A stretch of 64,000 nt of DNA from DTU015 sp012837895 (GCA_050952085.1 JBMNKH010000004.1:124001-188000), one strand, 5' to 3'; positions 25,140 to 34,492 are shown, numbered from the stretch's first letter. Made by a program: numbers and translations. The notes: generated from the letters alone by a model not told the origin.

Positions 25140-26093
25140 TCATTCGTCTTCCAGGCGAAAAGCCAGCCCCAGTTCAGCCAGCTTGCCCTTTACCTCGGCA
25201 AGGGATTTCTTGCCCATGTTCCTCACCTTGGAAATCTCTGCCTCGGTCTTCTGAACAAGCTCACCCAGGGTATTGATGCCTGCACGTTTGAGACAATTGA
25301 ATGCCCTCATTGAAAGTTCCAAGTCTTCAACGGGCATTTCCAGCAACTTGTCAAGTTCTGACTTTTCCTCAGGTTCTTCTTCTTCCTGGGAATCCTGTTT
25401 GACCCGGTCAGTGAAACTCTTGAAAAGCTCCAGATGGTCGATGAGGATGCCGGCAGCCGTTTCAATAGCTTCGTCCGGCCCTATACTCCCATCTGTCCAT
25501 ACTTCCATGATCAACTTGTCATAGTCGGTCCTCTGACCTACACGGGTATCTTCCACCTGAAAGTTAACCTTTGTAATAGGCGTGAACCTTGAGTCAATGG
25601 CAATAGTTCCCAAAGGCAGATCGGGTATCTTGTTCTCTTCAGCCGTAACATACCCCCGGCCGCCTTCTATGGTGAGTTCCATGTACAGCGAGCCGCCCTC
25701 GTCCAGTTCTGTAATGTACACATCAGGATTTATGATCTCTACATCAGGATCAACCTGAATATCCCTGCCTGTGACGGTTCCCGGGCCCTCTTTCTCAATT
25801 CTTGCCGTCTTCATGCCCGGGCTGTACATCTTAAGTACCAAGGACTTGAGGTTCAATATTATCGCCGTTACATCTTCCCTGATGCCGGGAATGGCGGTGA
25901 ACTCATGAAGTACCCCGTCTATCCTTACCCGGGTCACTGCTGCTCCTGGCAAGGATGATAACAGTACGCGCCTGAGCGAGTTCCCAAGTGTAACACCGTA
26001 TCCCTCTTCCAGGGGCTCGACTACAAAACGGCCGTATGTCTTGTCAGGCGACATCTCTTCGCACTGTATTCTCGGCTCGATTAATTCGAACAC
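25140..26093 (-). CDS. rpoA: RNA polymerase alpha subunit
   Basis: Alpha of 317 residues. The N-terminal dimerisation domain (GNSLRRVLLSSLPGAAV near 37-53) is followed by an acidic linker (DSQEEEEPEEKSE). The C-terminal domain with the UP-element/activator surface (LSMRAFNCLKRAGINTLGEL) begins near 257. The start is GTG after GGGG. Confidence 0.97.
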   Translation of the reverse strand: MFELIEPRIQCEEMSPDKTYGRFVVEPLEEGYGVTLGNSLRRVLLSSLPGAAVTRVRIDGVLHEFTAIPGIREDVTAIILNLKSLVLKMYSPGMKTARIEKEGPGTVTGRDIQVDPDVEIINPDVYITELDEGGSLYMELTIEGGRGYVTAEENKIPDLPLGTIAIDSRFTPITKVNFQVEDTRVGQRTDYDKLIMEVWTDGSIGPDEAIETAAGILIDHLELFKSFTDRVKQDSQEEEEPEEKSELDKLLEMPVEDLELSMRAFNCLKRAGINTLGELVQKTEAEISKVRNMGKKSLAEVKGKLAELGLAFRLEDE

Positions 26094-26135
26094 TTCATAA
26101 AACCCCCTCTTGTTGACGCAAATTACCGGGGTAGA

Positions 26136-26756
26136 TTACTTAGAATAAAGCTCAACGATCAAACGTTCATCAACCGGAACGTCAACTTCATCACGCTCAG
26201 GCAGTCTTAGGATCGTGCACTTGAAGTTGTGAGGATCCAGTGCCATCCAGGCTGGCGCAGTATGGTCCTCGAGATACTCTGCCAAGCCTTTGAACCTTTC
26301 CATCCGCAAAGACCTGGGCCTGACGGCAATTTCTTGCCCTGGCTCTACCAGAAATGATGGGATATCCACCTTACGGCCGTCCACGGAAACATGTCCGTGA
26401 TTCACTATCTGACGGGCTTCAGCCCTGGATCTGGCGAATCCGGCACGGTATACGACGTTGTCCAGCCTTCTTTCAAGAAGCTGCATCAGGGTTTCGCCTG
26501 TGACTCCTCTTGCTTTGATAGCTTTCCTGAAATATTCCCGGAACTGCTTTTCGCTTACTCCGTAGAACCGCTTTGCCTTTTGCTTTTCCCGGAGCTGCAG
26601 CCCGTACTCGCTCGGCCTCCTCAGCCTTCCGTGCATTCCAGGAGGTGAAGACCGTTTCTCAAAAGTGCATTTTGTGAAACACTTCTCGCCCTTAAGGTAT
26701 AATTTCTGACCTTCACGCCTGCACAATCTGCAAACAGGTCCTGTGTATCTGCTCAT
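26136..26756 (-). CDS. rpsD: 30S ribosomal protein S4
   Basis: S4 of 206 residues with an N-terminal four-cysteine zinc motif (CRLC then CFTKC), a zinc-binding form, and the S4 RNA-binding domain (LLERRLDNVVYRAGFA). S4 nucleates 30S assembly and often represses its own operon. I see no clear leader target here. Confidence 0.97.
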   Translation of the reverse strand: MSRYTGPVCRLCRREGQKLYLKGEKCFTKCTFEKRSSPPGMHGRLRRPSEYGLQLREKQKAKRFYGVSEKQFREYFRKAIKARGVTGETLMQLLERRLDNVVYRAGFARSRAEARQIVNHGHVSVDGRKVDIPSFLVEPGQEIAVRPRSLRMERFKGLAEYLEDHTAPAWMALDPHNFKCTILRLPERDEVDVPVDERLIVELYSK

Positions 26757-26768
26757 CGTTTGCCTCCC

Positions 26769-27158
26769 TCATACTCTGCGTCGCTTTGGTGGGCGGCACC
26801 CATTGTGGGGAACAGGAGTCACGTCTTTAATGACAGTAACTTCAAGGCCTGCAGCCTGCAAAGCACGTATTGCCGCCTCCCTGCCTGCACCCGGTCCCTT
26901 GACACGGACTTCTACTTCCCGCATTCCGTAATCAATGGCCTGTTTAGCTGCATCTTCTGCTGCCATCTGTGCAGCAAAAGGTGTGCTCTTTCTTGAACCC
27001 TTAAACCCCTGTTTTCCTGATGATGCCCAGGATACCACTCCGCCCTGAGTATCGGTTATGCTCACTATTGTATTGTTGAAAGTAGACTTGATATGGGCTA
27101 TGCCCTTCTCCACAACACGCCTGTCTCTTCTTCTGACTCTTTGTCTCCTTCTAGCCAA
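26769..27158 (-). CDS. rpsK: 30S ribosomal protein S11
   Basis: S11 of 129 residues, with AHIKSTFNNTIVSITD and the C-terminal HNGCRPPKRRRV. It is part of the platform of the 30S subunit. Spacing is 12 bases to rpsD and 23 bases from rpsM. Confidence 0.97.
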   Translation of the reverse strand: MARRRQRVRRRDRRVVEKGIAHIKSTFNNTIVSITDTQGGVVSWASSGKQGFKGSRKSTPFAAQMAAEDAAKQAIDYGMREVEVRVKGPGAGREAAIRALQAAGLEVTVIKDVTPVPHNGCRPPKRRRV

Positions 27159-27181
27159 GACTTATCTACCCTCCCCCGACG

Positions 27182-27553
27182 TCATCTCTTCCGCCTGACT
27201 CCGACTGTCTTCTTGGGACCCTTTCTAGTACGGGCGTTGGTTTGGGTTCTTTGCCCTCTGACAGGCATGCCCCGCCTGTGTCTGAGGCCCCTGTACGTAC
27301 CAAGATCGATCAGCCGTTTTATGTTAAGCTGCACTTCAGCCCTGAGATCGCCTTCCACCTTGTAGTTGTTATCAATGAAGTCCCGGATCTTAGCTACCTC
27401 TTCTTCAGTAAGGTCCCTCACCCGGGTGTCCGGGTTGACCCCTGTAGCTTCCAGAATGTGTTTAGCCCGGGTACGCCCGATACCGAAGATGTAGGGAAGG
27501 GCAGCCAGCACTTTCTTATCTCTTGGTAAGTCTACGCCAGCTATACGAGCCAT
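27182..27553 (-). CDS. rpsM: 30S ribosomal protein S13
   Basis: S13 of 123 residues, with the start MARIAGVDLPRDKK, the helix-hairpin-helix FGIGRTRAKHIL, and GLRHRRGMPVRGQRT near the C-terminus that contacts the P-site tRNA. Confidence 0.97.
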   Translation of the reverse strand: MARIAGVDLPRDKKVLAALPYIFGIGRTRAKHILEATGVNPDTRVRDLTEEEVAKIRDFIDNNYKVEGDLRAEVQLNIKRLIDLGTYRGLRHRRGMPVRGQRTQTNARTRKGPKKTVGVRRKR

Positions 27554-27570
27554 TCACGTTTCACCCCCTG

Positions 27571-27684
27571 TTAACCCTGTTTCTGCTTGTGCTTTGGATT
27601 AGAACAAACCACCATAACCCTGCCGTGCCTTCTGATAATACGGCATTTTTCACATATCTTCTTCACAGAAGATCTCACCTTCAC
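27571..27684 (-). CDS. rpmJ: 50S ribosomal protein L36 (zinc form)
   Basis: My own translation finds this 37-residue gene between infA and rpsM. It starts with GTG 8 bases after AAGGAGG and encodes a zinc ribbon with Cys11, Cys14, Cys27 and His32. It keeps the zinc ligands, so it is the C+ paralogue. Short length and GTG start make it easy to miss. Confidence 0.96.
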   Translation of the reverse strand: MKVRSSVKKICEKCRIIRRHGRVMVVCSNPKHKQKQG

Positions 27685-27722
27685 CTAGAAAACCTCCTTC
27701 AAAAGGAAGACGTCCTTTGCAC

Positions 27723-27941
27723 CTATCTAAGGCGACGGACAATCCTGCCGCGGGTCAAGTCATATGGGCTGAGTTCAACAAGCACCCTGTCTCCTGGAAG
27801 AATCTTGATGAAGTTAATCCTCATTCTACCGGAAATATGTGCAAGCACCTGGTGCCCACCCTCGACTTCCACCCGAAACATGGCATTGGGAAGCGGCTCT
27901 GTTACCCTGCCCTCAACCTCAATGCTGTCCTGCTTCGGCAT
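27723..27941 (-). CDS. infA: Translation initiation factor IF-1
   Basis: IF-1 of 72 residues with an S1/OB fold (IEVEGRVTEPLPNAMFRVEV, then GDRVLVELSPYDLTRGRIV). It binds the A site during initiation. It lies between map and rpmJ as in other Firmicutes. Confidence 0.97.
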   Translation of the reverse strand: MPKQDSIEVEGRVTEPLPNAMFRVEVEGGHQVLAHISGRMRINFIKILPGDRVLVELSPYDLTRGRIVRRLR

Positions 27942-27988
27942 GCTATTCCCCCTCAGTTATAAGAAAAGTGTATCCTCAAACTACCAAT

Positions 27989-28732
27989 TTATACCACAGT
28001 AAGGCGGACCGGTCCTTTTTCAGTAATGGCCACAGTGTGCTCAAAGTGAGCTGACCATGAACCGTCCCTGGTAACAACATGCATATCAGGGAAGGTTACC
28101 ACTTCTGAACGTCCGGCGTTTACCATAGGTTCAATAGCTATGACCATCCCCTTGCGGAGTACCGGCCCCCTGCCAGGCCTTCCGAAGTTCGGGACTGTTG
28201 GGCTCTCGTGCATGGATCTTCCGACCCCGTGCCCGGCGTAATCCTTGACCACGCTGAACCCATGCTGTTTCACATAGCCCTCTATTGCATGGCCAATATC
28301 CCCCACATGGACTCCTACCACTGCTTGTTCAATTCCCCGTTCCAAAGCTTCCCTTGTAACGTCAATCAGTTTCAGGGCCTCAGGAGAAACTTTCCCCACT
28401 GGGAAGGTTGCCGCGGTATCTCCGACAAAACCCTGATAGGTGGCACCCACATCAATCGCTATGATGTCACCTTCCTCCAAGACTGTATCCCCGGGCACCC
28501 CGTGGACCACCACTTCATTCTTGGAGGTACAAATAGTGGCAGGAAAGCCATAGAGCCCTTTGAACGTGGGCAAAGCGCCTTTGCTTCTTATGAACTCCTC
28601 TGCAGCCCGGTCAAGCTCAATCGTCCTGATTCCAGGCCTGACCATGGCGCCTAGCCGGAGCAAGCACTCCCGGGCGATCTGCCCGGCCTTGGCCATAATA
28701 GCTATTTCTTCGTCAGTTTTCAGGATGATCAT
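27989..28732 (-). CDS. map: Methionine aminopeptidase, type I
   Basis: MetAP of 247 residues removes initiator Met. The metal ligands are the Asp of IAIDVGA, the Asp of VGDTAAT, the His of GHGVGRSMHE, the Glu of IEPMV and the Glu of EHTVA. It follows adk by 3 bases. Confidence 0.96.
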   Translation of the reverse strand: MIILKTDEEIAIMAKAGQIARECLLRLGAMVRPGIRTIELDRAAEEFIRSKGALPTFKGLYGFPATICTSKNEVVVHGVPGDTVLEEGDIIAIDVGATYQGFVGDTAATFPVGKVSPEALKLIDVTREALERGIEQAVVGVHVGDIGHAIEGYVKQHGFSVVKDYAGHGVGRSMHESPTVPNFGRPGRGPVLRKGMVIAIEPMVNAGRSEVVTFPDMHVVTRDGSWSAHFEHTVAITEKGPVRLTVV

Positions 28733-28735
28733 ATC

Positions 28736-29401
28736 TTATCTCTTCCCTGACAAACCTTTTTCCTCAAGGGACTGGACTATCCTCTGGAAAACCGAATCTA
28801 AGTCTCCACAACCATTTATAGATATCACAATTCCGTCACGATTGTAATACTCAAACAACGGTTCGGTTACCTCATGGTAGATCTTGAGTCTCTGCTTAAC
28901 TGTCTCTTCATTGTCGTCCTGCCTGGTGATTAGGGTTTCACCGCAGACGTCACACTTGCCCTCTGTCTTGGGCGGGTCAAGCTTAATGTTGTAAGGCTTG
29001 CCGCAAGCTGAACAAACCCTTCTGGTTCTTGCCCTCTCTAACAACTCTTCTTCAGGAACTTCCAGGTTTATCACCAAATCAAGCCCGTCGTTCCTGGCCC
29101 CCAGGATCTGAGCCAGGGCTTCAGCCTGGGCAACATTCCGTGGGAACCCGTCAAGCACAAAACCGTTTGCCGCTTCAGGCGAATTAATCCGCTTCTCGAT
29201 GATTTGCGTGGTTACATCGTCGGGTACCAGCCGTCCTTCGGCCATTATGCCCTCAACCAGTCGCCCAAGCTCGGTACCCTCCCTTACTTCCTGCCTGAAT
29301 ATGTCGCCTGGCGCTATGTGCATCAAGTTGAACTTCTCAGCTACCATTTTGGCCTGTGTTCCCTTGCCTGCGCCCGGCGGGCCCAAGAATAAAAGCTTCA
29401 A
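28736..29401 (-). CDS. adk: Adenylate kinase (zinc LID type)
   Basis: Adk of 221 residues interconverts AMP, ADP and ATP. It has the P-loop GPPGAGKGTQ at 7-16, DGFPRN, and a four-cysteine zinc LID (CSACGKP and CDVCGE). The TTG start lies six bases after GAGGAG. It sits between secY and map. Confidence 0.96.
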   Translation of the reverse strand: MKLLFLGPPGAGKGTQAKMVAEKFNLMHIAPGDIFRQEVREGTELGRLVEGIMAEGRLVPDDVTTQIIEKRINSPEAANGFVLDGFPRNVAQAEALAQILGARNDGLDLVINLEVPEEELLERARTRRVCSACGKPYNIKLDPPKTEGKCDVCGETLITRQDDNEETVKQRLKIYHEVTEPLFEYYNRDGIVISINGCGDLDSVFQRIVQSLEEKGLSGKR

Positions 29402-29411
29402 TCTAATCTCC

Positions 29412-30674
29412 TCACTTCAGGAACCCTTCGTAATTACGCATCACAAGTTGAGCCTCGATCTGCTTCATGGTCTCAAGCGCTACACCCACAACAATCAGCA
29501 TCGAAGTACCGCCCAACGCCCTGAATCCGGGTAAGCCCGTTATCTTGACAACGAAGTTGGGCAAAATGGCGATAGCTGCAAGGAACAGCGCCCCCACAAA
29601 GGTGATCTTGCTAACTATTCTCGACAGCGTGTCGGCAGTAGGCCTGCCGGGACGGATTCCGGGAATGAATCCCCCGTATTTCCTCATGTTATCCGCGATA
29701 TCATACGGATTAAACACCATGGATGTATAAAAGTAAGTGAATCCGAATATCAACAAAGCAAGCAAGACCGTGTACCATGGATTCGAATAGTCAAAGAACT
29801 CCTCCAGACGCCTCGCCCACTCCGCCTGTATGAACGATGCTATGGTAGCCGGAAAGGCCAGGAGTGACGACGCAAAAATCACGGGAATCACACCGGCCTG
29901 GTTGATTCTAAGGGGAATGTGGGTTGAGTAACCGCCCATCATCCTTCGCCCTACAACCCGCTTAGAATACTGGACGGGTACGCGCCTTTCCCCTTCGGTA
30001 ACCCAGATAACCAGCAGCAGGGTAACCAGGGTGATGGCTACCATGGCCAGCACATTGTACCACTTGGTTAGCCCCAGCCTCAGCGTGAAATACAAGCTTG
30101 CTATTTCCCGGGGCATTTCCGAAACTATACCGCCGAATATGAACAGGGAAATCCCGTTGCCAATGCCCTTTTCAGTGATGAGTTCGCCGAGCCACATCAG
30201 GAATGCGGTTCCGGCTGTAAGGCTTAGTATTGCCTCAATCAGCACCCAGGGCGAAGTTGAGACAAGAGCTCCCTGTGAGCGGATGCCAAGCGTCATACCG
30301 GTAGCTTGGATTGCTGCAATAATCACAGTGCCGTATCTGGTGTAACTTTGCAGTTTCTCCCTGCCGTCTTCGTCTTTGGACATTTCTTCCCAGGAAGGTA
30401 TCACCATGGTAAGCAGCTGCATTATAATTGAGCTGTTAATGTATGGGTAAATCCCCATGGCAAACACCGAGTAATTCCTCAGAGCGCCGCCTGAGAAAAG
30501 GTCCATGAAAGCAAACAAGCTTCCTTCCTTGAACAGTCCGGCAATCACTTCCGGAATAATGCCGGGTACCGGCACTGCAACCCCTGCCCTGAAAACAATG
30601 AGCAGACCCACTGTGTACAGGATCCGGCTACGCAGATCGGGTATCCGCCATGCAGTCCTGAACGTGGATATCAT
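29412..30674 (-). CDS. secY: Preprotein translocase subunit SecY
   Basis: SecY of 420 residues with ten hydrophobic helices forms the SecYEG channel. The plug/first helix region (FRAGVAVPVPG), the cytosolic loop GERRVPVQYSKR and the C-terminal MRNYEGFLK are conserved. The matching secE is at 59872-60087. Confidence 0.97.
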   Translation of the reverse strand: MISTFRTAWRIPDLRSRILYTVGLLIVFRAGVAVPVPGIIPEVIAGLFKEGSLFAFMDLFSGGALRNYSVFAMGIYPYINSSIIMQLLTMVIPSWEEMSKDEDGREKLQSYTRYGTVIIAAIQATGMTLGIRSQGALVSTSPWVLIEAILSLTAGTAFLMWLGELITEKGIGNGISLFIFGGIVSEMPREIASLYFTLRLGLTKWYNVLAMVAITLVTLLLVIWVTEGERRVPVQYSKRVVGRRMMGGYSTHIPLRINQAGVIPVIFASSLLAFPATIASFIQAEWARRLEEFFDYSNPWYTVLLALLIFGFTYFYTSMVFNPYDIADNMRKYGGFIPGIRPGRPTADTLSRIVSKITFVGALFLAAIAILPNFVVKITGLPGFRALGGTSMLIVVGVALETMKQIEAQLVMRNYEGFLK

Positions 30675-30675
30675 C

Positions 30676-31119
30676 CTAAATCACCTCGGCTTTGCCGCCG
30701 GCAGCTTCAATTTTCTGTTTCGCGCTGCCGGAGAACGCATGTGCCCTGACAGTTAGAGCTTTATCGATCTCACCTTCACCCAGGATCTTCAGGTAGCGCG
30801 CATTCCGCCTCAGAAGTCCGGCTGCTTTCAACTCCTCAGGCCCTACATCGCTGCCTGCGTCAAAAACACCTATATCACCCACGTTTACAACGTCATAAGT
30901 GATTCCAAAGATATTCTTGAAGCCGCGTTTTGGGATACGCCTCACGAGTTTTGTTTGTCCGCCCTCAAAACCCGGCGGTTTTGTGCCGCCTGATCTGGCC
31001 TTCTGGCCTTTATGCCCTTTTCCTGCAGTCTTACCAAACCCGGAGCCAATACCTTGCCCTTTACGCCTAGGTTTCCTCACAGAACCCGGAACCGGGGAAA
31101 GTACCTCATGCAAGTCCAT
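30676..31119 (-). CDS. rplO: 50S ribosomal protein L15
   Basis: L15 of 147 residues, with the glycine-rich N-terminus (GQGIGSGFGKTAGKGHKGQ). The ATG at 31119 lies 9 bases after CGGAGG and inside the end of rpsE, overlapping it by 14 bases. No rpmD (L30) gene separates them, although that is the usual order. Confidence 0.96.
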   Translation of the reverse strand: MDLHEVLSPVPGSVRKPRRKGQGIGSGFGKTAGKGHKGQKARSGGTKPPGFEGGQTKLVRRIPKRGFKNIFGITYDVVNVGDIGVFDAGSDVGPEELKAAGLLRRNARYLKILGEGEIDKALTVRAHAFSGSAKQKIEAAGGKAEVI

Positions 31120-31681
31120 CCGGAACGACCTCCGCTTCTTCACCTTTGTCCTTTCTTCCTACCAGGCCACGTATCTCAGCAATCTCACGTGCGCTGCGAA
31201 GTTGCTTTAGAGCTTCCATGGTCGCATATACCACGTTGTAAGGGTTTGAAGAGCCCAGGGACTTGGCCAGAACATCCTGGATTCCCCCAAGTTCCATGAT
31301 TGGGCGGACACCCCTGCCTGCAATGATACCTGTACCTGGCGATGCCGGACGCAGAAGAACCTTGCCCGCACCGAACCGCCCTATCACTTCGTGGGGAATG
31401 GTGGAGTCATTCATGGGCACTTCGATAACATTCTTCTTAGCATCCTCAATGCCTTTTCTTATGGCATCAGTCAGATCTTGCGCCTTGCCCAATCCGGCTC
31501 CGACCTTGCCTTTGCCGTTTCCAACCACTACGAGAGCTCTAAAGGTACGCCTACGCCCGCCTTTGACAGTCTTAGATACCGGACCAAAAGCGACCACATG
31601 GTCCTTAAACTCCTCCTCGGGCCGGCCCCTTCTGCTGTCCATGGTAGAATCATCTCTTGACAACAAATAATCACCCCGCAT
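31106..31681 (-). CDS. rpsE: 30S ribosomal protein S5
   Basis: S5 of 191 residues with the double-stranded-RNA-binding fold (VKGGRRRTFRALVVVGN) and GTGIIAGRGVR. The ATG at 31681 lies one base after the rplR stop, behind TGGAG. Its 3' end encloses the rplO ribosome-binding site. Confidence 0.96.
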   Translation of the reverse strand: MRGDYLLSRDDSTMDSRRGRPEEEFKDHVVAFGPVSKTVKGGRRRTFRALVVVGNGKGKVGAGLGKAQDLTDAIRKGIEDAKKNVIEVPMNDSTIPHEVIGRFGAGKVLLRPASPGTGIIAGRGVRPIMELGGIQDVLAKSLGSSNPYNVVYATMEALKQLRSAREIAEIRGLVGRKDKGEEAEVVPDGLA

Positions 31682-31682
31682 A

Positions 31683-32048
31683 TTAGAACTCCAGCCCACC
31701 TTGTCTGGCTCCGTCTGCTAGTGCCTTTACACGTCCGTGATAACGGTAGCCACCCCGATCGAACACAACACTCTTTATGTTCTTTTCCAAAGCCCTTTGT
31801 GCAATCAGCTTTCCAACCACAGCAGCACCATCAGCGTTGCTGCCTGATTTCCCCGATGCCTTAAAGGCTTCTTCGCACGATGACGCTGATACCAGGGTTT
31901 TCTGGGCCGTGTCATCAATGATCTGTGCGTAAATATGCTTCAAACTTCTAAACACGTTCAATCTTGGACGCTCAGGTGTGCCCACCACTTTCTTCCTTAC
32001 GCGACGGTGGCGCCTGGCTCGCTTTTCGTGCTTTGTCTTAACAGCCAT
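31683..32048 (-). CDS. rplR: 50S ribosomal protein L18
   Basis: L18 of 121 residues binds 5S rRNA. It has the basic N-terminus KHEKRARRHRRVRKKVVG, followed by PRLNVFRSLKHIYAQ and FDRGGYRYHGRVKALAD. Confidence 0.97.
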   Translation of the reverse strand: MAVKTKHEKRARRHRRVRKKVVGTPERPRLNVFRSLKHIYAQIIDDTAQKTLVSASSCEEAFKASGKSGSNADGAAVVGKLIAQRALEKNIKSVVFDRGGYRYHGRVKALADGARQGGLEF

Positions 32049-32076
32049 TTAGTGTCCTTCCTCCCCTTGAGGCTAC

Positions 32077-32610
32077 TTAAGCGCCCTTGACAACCTTGCG
32101 TCTGATTACCTCTCCGGCATATCTGACACCTGTACCCCGGTAAGGCTCAGGCGGACGCAGCCTGCGTATGTCAGCAGCTACCTGCCCGACCACAACCTTA
32201 TCAATGCCGCGCACTACTACACGCGTCGGAGTCTGTACCTCGATTTCGATCCCCTCGGGAGGCACTATCTCGCAAGGTTTAGAGAAGCCAAGGTTCAGTA
32301 CCAATTTGTTTCCGGACATAGAGGCACGGTAACCAACACCGCTCATTTCCAGAGTCTTTTCATAACCCTGGGTTGCGCCGACCACCATATTGTTGATGAG
32401 TGTGCGCGTAAGCCCATGGAGAGACTTGTGCTTCTTACTGTCAGAAGGCCTTTCCACGAGGATGGTGCCTTCACCGACTGAAACCTTGATGTCCGGGTGA
32501 AGTTCCCTGCTCAATGTCCCTTTAGGGCCCTTTACCGAAATTTTGGCTCCATCCAAAGTTACGGTAACGCCTGAGGGTATTTCTATGGGTTTTGTTCCAA
32601 TTCGCGACAT
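32077..32610 (-). CDS. rplF: 50S ribosomal protein L6
   Basis: L6 of 177 residues, starting MSRIGTKPIEIPSGV with the C-terminal signature PEPYRGTGVRYAGE. It lies in the normal position between rpsH and rplR. Confidence 0.97.
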   Translation of the reverse strand: MSRIGTKPIEIPSGVTVTLDGAKISVKGPKGTLSRELHPDIKVSVGEGTILVERPSDSKKHKSLHGLTRTLINNMVVGATQGYEKTLEMSGVGYRASMSGNKLVLNLGFSKPCEIVPPEGIEIEVQTPTRVVVRGIDKVVVGQVAADIRRLRPPEPYRGTGVRYAGEVIRRKVVKGA

Positions 32611-32632
32611 GTAAAAACCCTCCTGTACCTTC

Positions 32633-33028
32633 CTACCATACGTAACAAACCACTTCGCCGCCTATCCCGGCCTTACGGGCAGCCCTGTCGGTCATGATCC
32701 CTCTGGATGTAGAAATAACTGCAATGCCTAACCCGCCCAACACTCTGGGAATATCTTCTTTGCCTGCATAAACCCTAAGGCCAGGCTTGGAAATCTGCCT
32801 GATTCCGGTTATGGCACATGTTTTGCCAGGACCGTATTTCAGGTATGCCCGCAGTGTGGAAAATGGCTTACCCTCTATTACCTCATAGTCCCTTATATAG
32901 CCCTCTGCTTTAAGGACTGCCAGAATTCTCTCTTTCATCTTAGAGTAGGGGATGTCCACCCTCTCATGTTTTGCCATGCCGGCATTGCGCAGTCTGGTAA
33001 GCATATCGGCAATAGGATCATGTGTCAT
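32633..33028 (-). CDS. rpsH: 30S ribosomal protein S8
   Basis: S8 of 131 residues, with DPIADMLTRLRNA at the start and STSRGIMTDRAARKAGIGGE at the end. In other bacteria it can repress the spc operon by binding mRNA near rplE. Confidence 0.97.
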   Translation of the reverse strand: MTHDPIADMLTRLRNAGMAKHERVDIPYSKMKERILAVLKAEGYIRDYEVIEGKPFSTLRAYLKYGPGKTCAITGIRQISKPGLRVYAGKEDIPRVLGGLGIAVISTSRGIMTDRAARKAGIGGEVVCYVW

Positions 33029-33042
33029 CGATAATTCCCCTC

Positions 33043-33228
33043 CTACCAGCTGGCCTTCTTTACGCCAGGAATCTCACCGCGATGAGCCAAAGCCCTGAAA
33101 CAATGCCTGCACAGGCCGAATTTTCTCATATAAGCGCGCGTCCTGCCGCAAATATTGCATCTATTGACTCTCCGCGTGGAGAATTTCGGCTCTTTATCCG
33201 CCCTGCTAAGTTTGGCTTTACTCGCCAA
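33043..33228 (-). CDS. rpsN: 30S ribosomal protein S14, zinc type
   Basis: The 61-residue short S14 has two CxxC pairs (CNIC and CRHC), so it is the zinc-binding form found in Gram-positives and many thermophiles. It lies 12 bases after rplE. Confidence 0.97.
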   Translation of the reverse strand: MASKAKLSRADKEPKFSTRRVNRCNICGRTRAYMRKFGLCRHCFRALAHRGEIPGVKKASW

Positions 33229-33240
33229 GGAAACTCCCCC

Positions 33241-33777
33241 TTACTGTCGGAAAGGCATACCTAGTGCTTCCAGAAGGTACCGCCCTTCTTCATCGGTCTT
33301 CGCCGTAGTGGTAATCGTAATGTCCATACCACGGATTTTCGAAACTTCATCGTACTCGATTTCAGGAAAGATGAGCTGTTCTTTCAGCCCCATGGAGTAA
33401 TTGCCCCGGCCGTCAAAACTGTCAGGATTCACTCCACGGAAGTCCCTAACCCTGGGGAGCACCACGTTGAACAGCTTTTCCAAGAAGTCGTACATGCGCT
33501 CTCCCCTGAGAGTAACTTTGCATCCTACATTCATGCCCGCCCTCACTTTGAAAGCCGACACCGACCGTTTGGCCTTGGTTACAATAGGTTTTTGCCCGGT
33601 AATCTTCATGAGATCCTTAACGGCAGCTTCCAAAGCATCGGCATTATGGGTGGCTTCGCCTACGCCCATGTTCACAACTACTTTTTCGATCTTTGGCACC
33701 TGATATATGTTCTTGTAGCCGAATGCCTTCATCATGGCGGGAACTACTTCTTCACGGTATACATCCTTAAGCGACAC
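33241..33777 (-). CDS. rplE: 50S ribosomal protein L5
   Basis: L5 of about 178 residues, with KIEKVVVNMGVGEA and DFRGVNPDSFDGRGNYS. The GTG at 33777, eight bases after GAGGT, gives the usual LKDVYREEVVPAMM start. A GTG at 33792 overlapping the rplX stop as GTGA is the alternative. L5 binds 5S rRNA with L18. Confidence 0.95.
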   Translation of the reverse strand: MSLKDVYREEVVPAMMKAFGYKNIYQVPKIEKVVVNMGVGEATHNADALEAAVKDLMKITGQKPIVTKAKRSVSAFKVRAGMNVGCKVTLRGERMYDFLEKLFNVVLPRVRDFRGVNPDSFDGRGNYSMGLKEQLIFPEIEYDEVSKIRGMDITITTTAKTDEEGRYLLEALGMPFRQ

Positions 33778-33788
33778 GTTCCTCGACC

Positions 33789-34100
33789 TCACTTGTCAAT
33801 GGCTTCGCCACATTTTCTGCAATATCTAACCTTCTTGCCATCAGAAATCCTGAATCCGACCCTTATGGGCCTGGAACACCCGGGACACACAAGCATAACT
33901 GCTGACCTGTGTATCGGGCCTTCCCTCTCAATAATCCCGCCTTGAGGCAAGTCTTTGGTTGGCTTTTGGTGCTTCTTATGCAGGTTCACCCGCTCAACGA
34001 TTACACGGTTTTCTGCAGGCATGGTCCTGAGCACCTTGCCTTTGACCCCTTTGTACTTGCCGCTAATTACCTGAACAGTATCACCCTTACGGATATTCAC
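33789..34100 (-). CDS. rplX: 50S ribosomal protein L24
   Basis: L24 of 103 residues with a KOW motif (KGDTVQVISGKYKGVKGKV). The C-terminus has four cysteines (CPGC and CRKC) that could bind zinc. Confidence 0.97.
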   Translation of the reverse strand: MNIRKGDTVQVISGKYKGVKGKVLRTMPAENRVIVERVNLHKKHQKPTKDLPQGGIIEREGPIHRSAVMLVCPGCSRPIRVGFRISDGKKVRYCRKCGEAIDK

Positions 34101-34123
34101 TCAAACCCACCACCTTCCAGGCA

Positions 34124-34492
34124 CTAAATGACTTCCGGGGCCAGAGATATGATCTTGGTAAAACGCTTCTCCCGGAGTTCCCGCGCCACAGGCCCAAAAA
34201 TACGGGTACCTTGAGGCTCTGTTTCGTCCTTGAGAATCACTGCCGCATTATCATCGAACTTGATATGGGTACCATCAGGACGGCGGATCCCTTTCTTGGT
34301 CCGGACTATAACCGCCCTGACTACCTGCCCCTTCTTAACAACGCCTCCTGGCGTGGCCTGTTTGATTGAAGCAACGATTATGTCACCCAAGCCTGCGTAG
34401 CGCTTGAACCCACTGCCAAGGACCTTTATGCACATGATTTCCCTTGCACCGGTGTTGTCTGCTACTTTCAACCTGCTCTGTGGCTGGATCAC
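34124..34492 (-). CDS. rplN: 50S ribosomal protein L14
   Basis: L14 of 122 residues, with SRLKVADNTGAREIMCIKVLG and GTRIFGPVARELR. The GTG start overlaps the rpsQ stop as GTGA. Confidence 0.97.
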   Translation of the reverse strand: MIQPQSRLKVADNTGAREIMCIKVLGSGFKRYAGLGDIIVASIKQATPGGVVKKGQVVRAVIVRTKKGIRRPDGTHIKFDDNAAVILKDETEPQGTRIFGPVARELREKRFTKIISLAPEVI

